64,000 nucleotides of DNA, from positions 230,496,335-230,560,334 of the forward strand of contig CM060922.1 of NCBI GenBank assembly GCA_030737875.1, in the 5' to 3' direction. Shown here in pieces: positions 34,920 to 45,714 of the stretch. The translations under genes were made by a program, and so were the position numbers. This DNA comes from Allium sativum (lineage: Eukaryota > Streptophyta > Magnoliopsida > Asparagales > Amaryllidaceae). The notes under the pieces are model-generated. The model was given only the letters and a program-made list of their open reading frames with translations. It was not told where the DNA came from and did no database searches. Positions within the stretch are counted from its first letter, which is position 1, and each line of letters opens with the position of its first letter.

Positions 34920-37900
34920 TGCAATGTCCAAAAAATTTAACCAATTTAAAATTGGAATTTTTATTACTCAATTTGAATTTAGATTTGAATTTGTCGTAAA
35001 TAAATATAAAAAGAATATTTAATAATTTTGATAAGTTATATGATAAATTTTATTTGAATTATAAATTTAATGGATGAGAATGATTATTATTAAGTTTGGA
35101 TTTATTGACACTATTTGTCAATTGATCGGATTTATCAAACCATAACATGAATAAGCAACGTTAGAATTAAGTGTTTCCCTTAGTTTTTATAGCATTTTAA
35201 GGGAAATGCTACCAAAAGTTTCGCTTCCCTCCTTAAGACAAGTGTTAAGACACTTGTCATTTCACATGCCTCTTTTCATGCATGCTTTCCACTTACCCCC
35301 CTTAGGTGTCATTATCTCCTTAACCCTCCATTCCTATATAAGGAGGTCGTTTCCCCACTTTTTATTACCATTCATTTCATTTCCACCTTTTCGCCTTCTT
35401 CTTAAAGCTTATGGCCATGGTTTCTATGGCATAAGTCTTCCTCTTTTCCACCACCACCTTGCCAAAGTTCATCGTCATCCTCCTCCTCCTCCTCTTATAA
35501 TAGAGAGGGAGAGATTAATATATAGTATATATATTGGTGAAGAAGATGGTGCGCCGAAATACTGTCCGACGGTTCGCTCAACTAGGCTCGCCTACCGTGA
35601 AGATTGGGAAGATGTTTGGTGAGAACTCTTTAACCATAATTTATATATTTAATTAGTGGTTGGACTAATTCAAATATAGTGATGATTTATTAGTGGTTAA
35701 TGATGGTTGATGTTGGTTGTGATGGATGATGTATGCTTAGTTTAAAACACACACATTAGTAAGCGTTAGTGTTATAACGCTTGTGCACAGTTATTATTTA
35801 CTAAATTATGTTGATGATGGTTGCTATGGATGTTTATAATAATTGTTGATGTTGCCTCGCACACACCATGACACAACAATTATGGTATTACATTGGTGAT
35901 CGGAAAATCTTCTTCGTAATTGGAAACAATATTATTATCGAAATTGAAGGTTAATAGTTGGGGACAACACATATGTATGAATACATATATATATTGATGA
36001 AGTCTTTTTCAAAATAAATAAATACTGGACCGTTCTAGGATGGCAGAGAGGATAGTGTCTAGGCTTGGATTTGGAAAATATAGCTTCTTGCTCTCCTTGG
36101 CTACCCCAAACTGATCCGACGGGTGGGATGGCTAATTTGAAGTTATTTAAATTTAGAAATAAACTGGAATTTGATTTATTAAGTGAAAAAATAAAAGTTG
36201 AATTTTGAACCCTAAATAATTTGGAAAGTGAAAATAAATTACATTAAATGATTTTAAATGGTTTACATAAGTATTTAATGGTTTTTCAAAGGTATTTTGA
36301 AGTATTGTAGAATAATTTTATTATGGTCAAGAACAGAGTTTGTCGCACAATGACAATTCACGTATTTTTGTTACAAACTTTAAACGCTTATAACTTTTGC
36401 AATTTAAATCGTATTTTCACAAAACAGAAAAGCGTTTGATTCCCGTTAACAAGAGCTTTAAAATGAGTGAAAGCAGATTTTTGTTTCGAGTAATAATGTT
36501 CAAGTTATGTTTAAAACCGTTTTGGAAAAGGTCGCTGTAAGAGCAGTTGTCAACCATAAATATAAACAACTATTTTAAATGTTTAAAAATAAGGAAAAAA
36601 TTGTAAAATCATTATAAATTATGTAAAAGTGTTTTGAAATGTGAAGTTTAAGTTTTGGCTAAGATAAACGATATTTTGATCAAAGTAGTTAAGATAACTA
36701 TTTTGTAACGCTTTTGTAATGCTTTTGAAACACTATTGTAACCCTTTCTTCGAAAAACAATCTATTTTGAAGTTTTCAACCTGGAAACTGTTTTCCAAAT
36801 GATAAGTAATCGCTTATAAATGATTTAGGGAATTTTTTCAAAGGATTAAAAGTATTGAAAATATTTTATATGGAATTTAAATTGATTTATTTAATATTTA
36901 AAATGTAGTTTTCAATTTTATATAATTGGATATGGTTGGAGATAAATCTTCAAATGTTTGATATTAATTTGGTAGATGATGATTCTTATGATTCGAGGTA
37001 TTTAAAAGGTAGTTCACCATTATTCCGCTTATAGTGTAAGTTGGATACAGAGATTAACATTTATGATAAGGTGATGGTGTTTCTTTGTAGATCTAATGTC
37101 AAAGAGTTGGATAAATCTTTTAATTAAGATACGAGTTTCCCAATTTGATCGGGATAAGTTGGATAGATATAATCTTCGGGTATTTAATATGAAATTTTGT
37201 GGTGTAAACATATACTATTTGAGGAATTTGAAAGATATTATTATTATATCGTTATTCCACTTATAGTATTCGTTGATTATGAGAATTAATATCGAATATA
37301 AGTAGATACAATTTCTATGTAACTTATGTTCAGTATCGATTGATTTGGGTTTTATTCTGAATCATATCTTCAATAATATCATTCTTGAAACCCGATGAGA
37401 TTGAGTTGTGGAAATTCATATCATAATTTGGGATTTAATCAAGTCTTTGATATGAAGAAATTAAAAATAAGGAATTGGGAAGGAAGTATAATCTTTTAAT
37501 TAAGATTAAAAGAACTGAATATTGGGAAATCATTTCAATTGGAAACTGTGGTTGAAATATGGATTAAGGGTTTTCCAAGGAAACTGGATTTCGATAATGA
37601 GTTATCAAACGAACAGTTAATTAAGGGTTGAGGCTAAATTATCTTTGATTTAAAAGGCGTGTTTTAAATGAGAAAAGTTAAATATGGATTTTGTTATAAT
37701 TTGATAGTGGATTTAAAGAAGTTTAATTTAGAAAATCCAAGACGGAAGAAGATTTGGTTGAAAGCCTGTGAGTTCCGTAATTGCGGTTTTAAAATTGCAC
37801 TTATTATTTGGAAAGATCGGAATCAGATTTATGTCTGAAGACCATTCTAAGAAATAACACGACGTTGTGGAGCAATTGAAGACATTGAAGACGGTATTGA

Positions 37901-37976
37901 AGACCGAGTCCCTTCATATCTCAAGGACGACTTGCTGAATGTCTCAAATGGGTGGCTCCCATTTGCAGATGGATTT
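34920..37976 (+). repeat. Element B 3' LTR, part 1
   Basis: Starts TGCAATGTCC, a drifted form of the TGTAATGACCC seen in C. It has a TATA box at 35333-35345, then aligns with 29450-31653 of the 5' LTR. It is interrupted at 37976 by the solo LTR; the join with 43870 reads through GCAGATGGATTT into ATATAAGCTAAGTGGC, as at 31641-31670. A 138-codon frame (35206-35622) covers the promoter and leader and has no recognisable domain. Confidence 0.82.
35333..35345 (+). promoter_or_regulatory. TATA box of B 3' LTR
   Basis: CCTATATAAGGAG about 0.4 kb into the LTR, the only good TATA in its first kilobase. The corresponding part of the 5' LTR is lost, so B could no longer be transcribed from its own 5' end. 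Confidence 0.5.
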
Positions 37977-38384
37977 TGTAACAACCCGGAAAATCTGAGC
38001 CAATTTAATTTTTTTTATTTTAGCGATTTTAATTAATTTTGGTTATTTAAATATTTTAAATAATAACAACGAAAAATTTATTTAAATTGTAGTTAAAACG
38101 AATAAATTTATTTTAACTATATAACGAGCCTGAAATGGCGCGGTAGTTCGAAAATTCGATTTTGAATTTCAAATGAATATACAGAATTCGTTTTAAGTCA
38201 GAATTGAACGAAACAAGAAATATTTGAATCTGTTTAATCATATCTTTTTAACGAAGCTAAGAGACCGAGATTTCACTTTAGAAGTTGAAAGATTTGTCCA
38301 GTTTAAAATTTAGAGAAGTTGCTATGGAATTTATATATTTTTTAATGTATATAAAAGCCCTTAAATATAGCCATTTTCCAAACG

Positions 38385-38610
38385 ACCTCGGTTTTCGTCG
38401 AAACCACTTTTGTTGGATTCAGGATGTCAAATTATTGCTAGATTCCAAAATTCAGAATTTTTGGGATTAATATATGAGCGTGGCAAACGTGTTTTGTCAG
38501 TTTCAGTTGAATTTAATCGACTGGAAAAGGGACGTTTTTCAAATGGTCTTCAAATTTGACGAAATCAGTTTTGTTAGGACCGTATCGTCAATATGAAGCT
38601 AGAAATGATT
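38385..38610 (+). repeat. Duplicated upstream module in solo D LTR
   Basis: Two related segments about 165 bp apart. The first has AACGACCTCGGTTTTCGTCG and TTTTGTTGGATTC; the second has TTTGACGAAATCAGTTTTGT and AGGACCGTATCGTC. Both continue into GCTAGA and TTTTT. They align one-to-one with the two modules in the A LTR. Confidence 0.6.
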
Positions 38611-38865
38611 TTTCTAGAATTTTTAGAGTCCATATGTAGCCCCGGTAAATTGAAACGTATGTTTAAAATTGAATATATAGATTTATGTTTTAATTTCAGC
38701 GAAAACTGAATGAAACAGCCGAACTGGCTTACGAAACATATCCCATTGGGTTCGAAATGGGGATAACTAGCTAGGGGCGGCAGTCGTTGGATTCGACTTC
38801 GAGATTGATTGAAAAATCAACTTTAAAAAGGAAGAGAAAAATAATAATATAATAATTATATTTTA

Positions 38866-38877
38866 TATATATACCAT
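38866..38877 (+). promoter_or_regulatory. TATA box of solo D LTR
   Basis: TTATATATATAC about 0.89 kb from the LTR start, followed by CTCTAAACCCTAAAA. It matches the A-family TATA position. A second TATATAAAAG at 38347-38356 lies further upstream. Confidence 0.45.
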
Positions 38878-38924
38878 AGCACCCTCAGTTATCTCTAAAC
38901 CCTAAAATTAAAAATCGCGCCCCC

Positions 38925-39240
38925 AATTTCATTTGAAACCCGCTCAGCCCGTAACCCACGACGCCCTCTCCTTCCAGCGCGCCATCGCGCCACCGGAGGC
39001 CGCCACCCACCCCCAGAACCGGCTGCCATCTTCCCATCCTCCCCCTCCGCCCCCTGCTCCCCGTTCTCTCTCCTTTTCTATCCTCTCGAGCGCGCCAGAG
39101 ACCACCCCTTCAGCCAAATCGAGCCAACCACCCTCTGCCACCTGACGATCGATGCCCCACCTCCACGCTCCACGAACGGTGCTGCCCCGGCCGTGAAACC
39201 CCTCTCCAGTGGCAAAACTCTGATTCCGACAATAAAAGTG
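38925..39240 (+). other. GC-rich leader island in solo D LTR
   Basis: About 300 bp of GC- and proline-codon-rich sequence in an otherwise AT-rich LTR. It lies just after the TATA/AAACCCTAA region and ends at the donor-like AAAAGTGAGT (39236). It looks like a host 5' leader/first-exon structure. The 70-codon frame at 38933-39145 is Pro/Ser/Ala-rich without a domain, and its antisense frame is Gly/Glu-rich. Element A has a less GC-rich equivalent around 4260-4600 and 12460-12820. Confidence 0.4.
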
Positions 39241-39469
39241 AGTTTTCCCCCTTTTTGATCTTTGTTTTATTTTATAAAAAAAAATGATTTTCAGTTTATT
39301 GTTAAAAACGATTTTTCAGTTTTGAATATAAATTTTTAATGATAGAAAATTTGATATTTCTTAACTATAGAGAAATTGATTTTTAAAAAGAAAGGTTTGT
39401 TTTTTTTATTTTCAAGAAAGCTTGATTTTTATATGAGAAAAGGTTATATTTTTATAGAAGATAAGATTT

Positions 39470-39665
39470 TTTTAAAACATAAAGATAAGATTTTTTAAAA
39501 CATAAAGATAAGATTCTTAAAGCAAAAAGATTAGATTTTTGAAACCATAAAGAGTAGATTTTTGAAACCATAAAGATTAAATTTTTGAGACCAAAAAGAT
39601 TAGGTTTTTGAAACCAAAAAGATTAGATTTTTGAAAACCGAAAAGATATGATTTTTTTTGTAGGC
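39470..39665. repeat. Imperfect AAAGATTAGATTTTTGAAACC repeats in solo D LTR
   Basis: Eight or so decayed units of about 21 bp (ATAAAGATAAGATTTTTTAA grading to CAAAAAGATTAGATTTTTGA). They occupy about the place of the 34-bp array of element A. Confidence 0.7.
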
Positions 39666-39858
39666 AAGTTTAGATTTTTAAACACGAAAAAAAAATGATG
39701 ATCTTTATATAGAAAATAGTGTAATAAAAATATGATTTTTATAGCGTTGAAATAAAAATGTGATTTTTAACATATACCGCGTGAAAACAGATTACGTTGA
39801 AAACACGGTGAAGATTTTTCTACATAAGAAGATTCGCGGTGTTTCGTTAAGCTTATGG

Positions 39859-39873
39859 GTGAGAACTTCTCAC
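39859..39873. other. GTGAGAA/TTCTCAC palindrome in solo D LTR
   Basis: Same 15-base palindrome as 3300-3314, retained although the LTR is much older. Confidence 0.5.
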
Positions 39874-40072
39874 TAAAATTATTCTTGGTCAGTTATTTGT
39901 TTTATAACTGTATATATGAACTGTTCCCCATCGTCCACAGACCATGGACGACTTGTTTGATTTTATTTTGTGATTGTTTGGTTTAATTTGATCATTTGCA
40001 TGGATTTGGTTGTTTGGGTGAAATGAATTGATGAGAATTGGTATGTGTATGGCGCGGGCTATTAGTAGATTG

Positions 40073-40095
40073 GGGATAAGGCTAGACCTTATCCC
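40073..40095. other. Perfect stem-loop GGGATAAGG/CCTTATCCC in solo D LTR
   Basis: Nine-base perfect stem with the five-base loop CTAGA. The A counterpart at 2976-2998 keeps the stem with one mismatch. Confidence 0.6.
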
Positions 40096-40864
40096 GGACC
40101 TAGTATCGTGCCGTTATGCAGCCGAAATTTCCTAAACAATGTTAAAAAAATTTAGGTAAGTAAAAATATTATTTTTGGCTTATTACGGTCATAAATAAAA
40201 TAGTTATTGGATAGTTAAAAATAAGTTAACACATCCATATACAAGTCGGACGACTTGTTTATGTTCGCCTATTTTTATGATATCGACTGGGTCGATAATT
40301 TTACACATCGCCCAACTGCACGAATAATATTCTGTTTTTTGTTGTTTGAAACCCCACACGGGTATTGGGATGATATTTGACGTGCACTAATCCCAATGGT
40401 GTAAAGATATGCCGACTGATTGGTCGACAAACGGTGATACGCTTTATTTATTTATTTTAAGGCTTACATAGGGTAGAAAGCACTTTGGATGATGGTTGAT
40501 TATTTATTGGCTTGCTATATACATATGTGTATGAAATCCATATAACTAACCTTATATGGTAACTGATTGGGTCTGATTCCAGTTCAGAATAAATAACATT
40601 TTAAATAAGGAATATTTTGAAATAATATTCAGTAAAAGATAAAAATATTGAAATACGAGAAGCCGTATTGATTAGAATTGCGCCATTTGAATGCAAACAA
40701 TATTTATATCGATTTTGCTCGTTTTTTTAATGAGTACCGAGATCGAATACTTTGAAAATATTATCATTTATATACTAATGATAATGAATATTCAATTTTG
40801 ATTTAAAATTGAACTAAAAGTGGGAATCGTTTTAAAATGAATTTATAAAATACGTTTGAACGAA

Positions 40865-40902
<38 letters not shown>

Positions 40903-43408
40903 TGAATGGCCTGAATAGAACGCGCTGCACCGCGGCTGTTCGCGAATTTCGACCATTGACTTTGAATGGATATTACAGGAGATCTGACCGTCGGATTCTC
41001 CTAAAACCGGAACCGTTGGGTTCGTATCAAAAAGAGCTTTCCAACGAATATAAATAATTTGAAATCTAACGGTTTGATTTGGAATTATGTCCAAATCAAA
41101 TTTGGAAAAGGTCGCTGTAAGTGCAGTTCGACGACCATTGATGGAAATCGACTGTACGGGCCTTGATAAAATTATTAAAAATATTAATAATTTGTGTAAA
41201 ATCATAATAAATGATTTGGGAAGAATTGGGATGGGAAAACTCAATATTTGAATAGAAAAAAATAGATTTTTATCAAATTGAACTAGTTATTAGCTAGAAT
41301 TAAAATCCAATTATTTTTATAGAAATAAATGGGATTGAGAATGGGTTTTAAAATATCCAGAATTTCCAATATATGAATTGGAATGGATTTGAATCGAAAT
41401 CATTTTCGGGATATTTCGATGTTGGATTTCGTGATTATACAAGTATTGTTATGGAAATTTGAAAGATATAATTTATATCGTTATTTCCAATACGATATTT
41501 GTTGGTTTTAGAATTCGATATTGAATATAAGCCAATATATTTTCTATTCAGAGCCTTATATTTAATATCGAATTGGATTTTGGGTTTGTCGTGAATGGTG
41601 TCTTCACTAACACTGTTCTTAAACCCATTGGAGTTAAGAAAGTTAGAAACTAACTGGAGATTAGTTCAGTCGAATGGTTTCTTGGGTATTGATCTGATGT
41701 TGGTTTCGGCCTTCGGGGTTAATACTTAGGGAATTGTTCCCTTACTAGTTTATGGTTAGAGATTAATGGAATGTTATTTTTGGGTTTATCGTGAGCTGTG
41801 TTTTAAATGACATTAGTTCTTTAACCCAGTTAAAGATAAGATTAATTTCTTAACTTTGAAAAGTCATTGAGTAATGATTTTTGAGATTAAAACCGAATTA
41901 GAGTTTTAATGAATCTTTAATTAGATTGAGATGATCGAGAGTGGAGTATCACCAGTTTTGCTCCAGGCGATAGTTAAATCTTTAAGTAGATTTGAACGTG
42001 AAATGGTAATTAATATTACCGATAACACCGTGGTGTTAGTTATGGAGTATTACCAGTTTTGCTCCAAGGGATAATAGGTTGGGATTGAGAAATAAAATAA
42101 ATGATTACTTCGGTAAGGATCACTAATCCCGACTAGTTTGGAAAACCATAATACAGTTTGAAAAAATATCCAAAGGAAGATTAAAGAATAAATTTAAAAG
42201 AATTTATCTTTGATAAAATTAATGGGAACATTTCCCAAAGAATAAGAATATTTGAATAAAAGAATATTCTGGATTGGAATGAGGCGTAGGTTGTGTTTTG
42301 TGTAACACTTGTTTATTATATACGCAAGTTATTCGGAAAGGCCGGGTTTATACCCATTCTGAATAACTGATTCGGCAATAAGTCGAAGATGAAGATGGTT
42401 GTTGAAGACCGGAGGTCTTCACATTTTTTGGATAATTACTGATGATCTTGATTGGGCTGTACACCCAAGAGGAGGGAATAAGTTGGTGATCGTCCAGACG
42501 TACTTGGAGATCGATGGATATGCGAGGAATAAGGTTCCTCCGGTTTCGTTCAGACCCAGAGCGGACTTGTAAATGGACTATGTGTCGGACATTGGATTTC
42601 ATTCTGTGTGATTGAGTGATATCAGCTGCATAGCGTGAATTGCATGTGTGGAATGCTGGGATGCAAATGATTAAGGCTTTTGTTGAAAAGCAGAGTCTTA
42701 TGGTTGATGATCAAAGCACAACTTTAATATAGCGTAGCTTTGTGTAGAATTAAATTCGCTAGCCTCACACCCCAGTGTGAACCAAAAACGGGAGGCGGAC
42801 CTCAGGGAGGGCATGCGTTTTCTTCTAGTTAGAAGTGGTGTCTGTGCTTGAACTGGCTGAAATTACTTATGTGGATGATGGATTTTGAGGTGCCTCGGTT
42901 AGATCGGACGATCCGGGTGCAATGGAGTCATTTGGCTCATTTACGCCCCATAGGGCGGGGAAACGATGTGTCCAGGGTTTAAGTTTAATCCACAACGTGT
43001 GGACCGGCCATGACGATCCAAGGGGCAGTTGCGGCTGTTCCTGAGGCTCGGGCTAGACAGTCTCGAATCGGTAGAGGACTATCTTTTGCCTCGGTTCATA
43101 GATGGAAATCCAACTTCCAATACGACTTTTTGCGGTTTCAGTTGTAGATCCTAGTATTGGCGACATAGTAGCATGGGATACTATGTCGTCTATGATTGAT
43201 ACATTTATATTTGAAGTTGGTTTCTTCACTTATAGTAATAATAAAAGATTAAACTTCGCGTACCAAGCATTCTTGGCTATTATAAGGTAAAAACCCTATC
43301 CTCCGGCTTGCGTTGCATTGTGTGATGGGACCTGGGTCTTATAATAGCTTCATTGTTCTTTATTTAGCATTGCGCTGTTTGTTATAAGCACTGGTTTTCT
43401 TGGGAGGA

Positions 43409-43544
43409 AACCCGTTCCGTGTTATACGGCGTGGTCCCTTGATTTCCCTAACTTTAAAAATAAAGATTAATAACTGTTTTAGTTCTCACACCAGTCACAT
43501 GACTGACCTGGAGTTTACTGTTTTAACCTAAACTCTGGGTGCCC
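43409..43544 (+). other. Conserved LTR-terminal module, solo D LTR
   Basis: AACCCGTTCCGTGTTATACGG, GTGGTCC, TTCTCACACCAGTC, CATGACTGACCTGGAG and TAAACTCTGGGTGCCC in order. Downstream lies a T-rich polyadenylation-like stretch to the LTR end. Confidence 0.65.
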
Positions 43545-43869
43545 TTATTTTCCGCATGGGCAGCTAGTAGTTTTGGTTTTGTAGACTTATATTCACAGGA
43601 ACCTGATTTATAGCTGGAATGATATTCGGAAAGCTCTGTATCCGTATATTTGTTTCAGTTGTGTTTTTGTATTATTTTCCGCTGCATTGTAATTTGTAAA
43701 TCTCTGATATTTGACAAATGTATATTATTTGTTAAGACTCTGCATATTCTTGTACTCTGATGTAAATTGTTGTAATAAGCAACGAAATGTTCTTCTGTTT
43801 GCGTTCCGATTAGTCTTGTTCTCAAAGCAATCCAGGCTTTCCTTACCGGGGAAGTTCAGGTCGTTTTAG

Positions 43870-44766
43870 AATTTATATAAGCTAAGTGGCCAGAAGCCCG
43901 AACATATGTGCAGGAATTCCGGATTTGTGGTTTCGTTCAGACCTAGAACGAACTTGTACGGATTGTGTGTCTAACATTGTAATTGACTACGTAGCAATGA
44001 TCTTTATTAAATATATATCTGCTTGGTAGCGAAGAATTTATTCTCTTTGTTAGCACCCTTCTGTAAGACGTATGAGCTTAGAGGTTATATATTGATAGAA
44101 ATTTGTAATACGTTGTGAATAGACAATGTTGCATACTTAAGTTATGTGATGAGCTATGGATGATCAAAGCATGACTTATTTAAGTGTAGCGTTGTGTGTA
44201 TCGTGACCTTCGTAAGCCTCACTCCCCGGCAAATGGCCGAAACAGGAAGAAATGCAGTAGGGTTATGGGGCCTTTTCTCCTTCTAGATAAAAGGTGTACT
44301 ATGGTATGGAGCTCAGGTATTAACCTATGTGCAAAAAACATTTGCTTTTATGGTCGTTGTTGGCGCATGCTCGGAAATGTCGGTAACGACCGGGAGATGG
44401 CATACTCCGGCGTACTCTAAGTTACCTAGTTACATAGGTAACGCGGCCTTGTGTTGGCATGACGAGCATGAGTTGATCATCGGACATCCCTCTAGAGGTG
44501 TTCAAAATTCGGTTTGGAAGGAAGTTATTTTTCCTGGTCACTGTTGGAAACCCAATCTCTGCTACGAGCCCGTACGATTTTGATTGTGTACCATATGTCA
44601 GTATAGTATATGGTACCTATGCTGGCTATTTTGATACATTTACTTTCGAAAGGTTTTCTCACACTATATTATAGTATTAAAAGAGGATTTTACGTATCAA
44701 AGGCATTTTTGACAGCATAAGGAGAAACCTCGCCTATGTATGCGTTTACATTGTGTGTGTGTGTGT
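43870..44766 (+). repeat. Element B 3' LTR, part 2
   Basis: Resumes B homology (TATAAGCTAAGTGGCCAGAAG, equivalent to about 31653-32535) between the solo LTR and element E. It ends in a TG-rich run where E inserted; TGTGT at 44762-44766 is the left target copy. The frames at 44196-44420 and 44329-44583 are chance ORFs. Confidence 0.82.
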
Positions 44767-45691
44767 TGATTGACATAGAAATGTGTTTATTTTATGCTCT
44801 TATATCTTATCTTTTGTATATAAATAAATATTACTTGGGTATTGTTTTGTTACTTTTACAGATATTCCAACCCAGCCCGCATGCAACTAGAAAAGTAGAG
44901 AAATAGAGATGAAATTGATATATATTTACATTTTGAAGAATCGTAGATGAAGATCTCACATCTAGTTGCGGTTGGACAAGAAAAGGATTGATAAAAAGGC
45001 TTTGCACATCACAAATCAATGAAGAAGTGTCAAGGAAGCAAGAGGAAAAGAGAAAAGGCCCAAATTTGCTTTATTTATCTAAGGCCCATTTATGAAAACT
45101 CTTGTGCAAATTCCCTAAGGCCCATCTATCATTGTATTAGGGTTAGGGTTTGGTTATCCCCTATATATACCCTTGTAGTATAATTGTAGCCACCATCCTA
45201 TTTTCTATTCCATCACTGCATTAATAAAAGTTCTTTTTCTTCTTTTATTTTCTAGCATTTTTCTATTTTCTTAGCGATTAGTGTTGTCTACACGATTAGA
45301 TTCGGTAGAACACCAATTGTATTTTACACTTTTTTTTAGTGATTAGTCGTTTGATTAGTTTCAACGACAATCCTAATTTACTTTTTGTTGTTCTTCTTTT
45401 CCTGCAATTTTACTTTCTGCATTTTATTTGTGTTTTGCATTTTAATTCCTAATTGATAATTGTGATTTGACCGTCGGTTCAATTAGATTTGTTCTGAGTT
45501 GGATCACAGTTTCAATTTCGTTTGATTTCAAAAACCAACCTCGAAAATCGTCTAACTCGCCCAAGAGATTAGATAAATAATTTGATTTTAATTACACCTC
45601 CCTGTGTTCGACCTGTATGCTACACACCTGTATGCTTGCAAAATTTAATTTAAATGTCGCGCTTTTCTGATTCATAGACTAGCGTCGATCA
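44767..45691 (+). repeat. Element E 5' LTR
   Basis: 925 bp, TG...CA ends within TGAT...ATCA. Contains telomere-like TTAGGGTTAGGGTTTGG at 45137-45153, TATA at 45161-45170 and TTAATAAAAG at 45221-45230. Confidence 0.9.
45161..45170 (+). promoter_or_regulatory. TATA box of E 5' LTR
   Basis: CTATATATAC, about 395 bp into the LTR, with a possible AATAAA poly(A) signal 60 bp downstream (45223-45228). This is a compact, ordinary U3-R arrangement, unlike A-D. Confidence 0.65.
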
Positions 45692-45697
45692 AGTTTT

Positions 45698-45714
45698 TGG
45701 CGCCGTTGCCGGGG
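45698..45714 (+). other. Element E primer-binding site (Athila/Tat type)
   Basis: TGGCGCCGTTGCCGGGG six bases after the LTR end. This sequence is common in plant Athila/Tat-lineage Ty3/gypsy elements and is usually ascribed to tRNA-Asp; the exact tRNA is from memory. Confidence 0.85.

Larger units (their letters stand above)
37977..43869 (+). mobile_element. Solo LTR of the A/D family, about 5.9 kb
   Basis: Starts TGTAACAACCCGGAAAATC, ends GGTCGTTTTAG, and is flanked by GATTT (37972-37976) and AATTT (43870-43874), a target duplication with one change. It has no second LTR, primer-binding site or internal domain, so it is the product of LTR-LTR recombination (inference). The whole length follows the element A LTR at moderate identity but lacks A's 27-bp and 97-bp arrays. 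It keeps the paired upstream modules, TATA, GC-rich leader, stem-loops and terminal module. Confidence 0.85.

Noticed and set aside
38933..39145. Pro-rich 70-codon frame and its antisense Gly/Glu frame
   Set aside because: Both follow from the GC-rich island; no domain, and not kept in element A.
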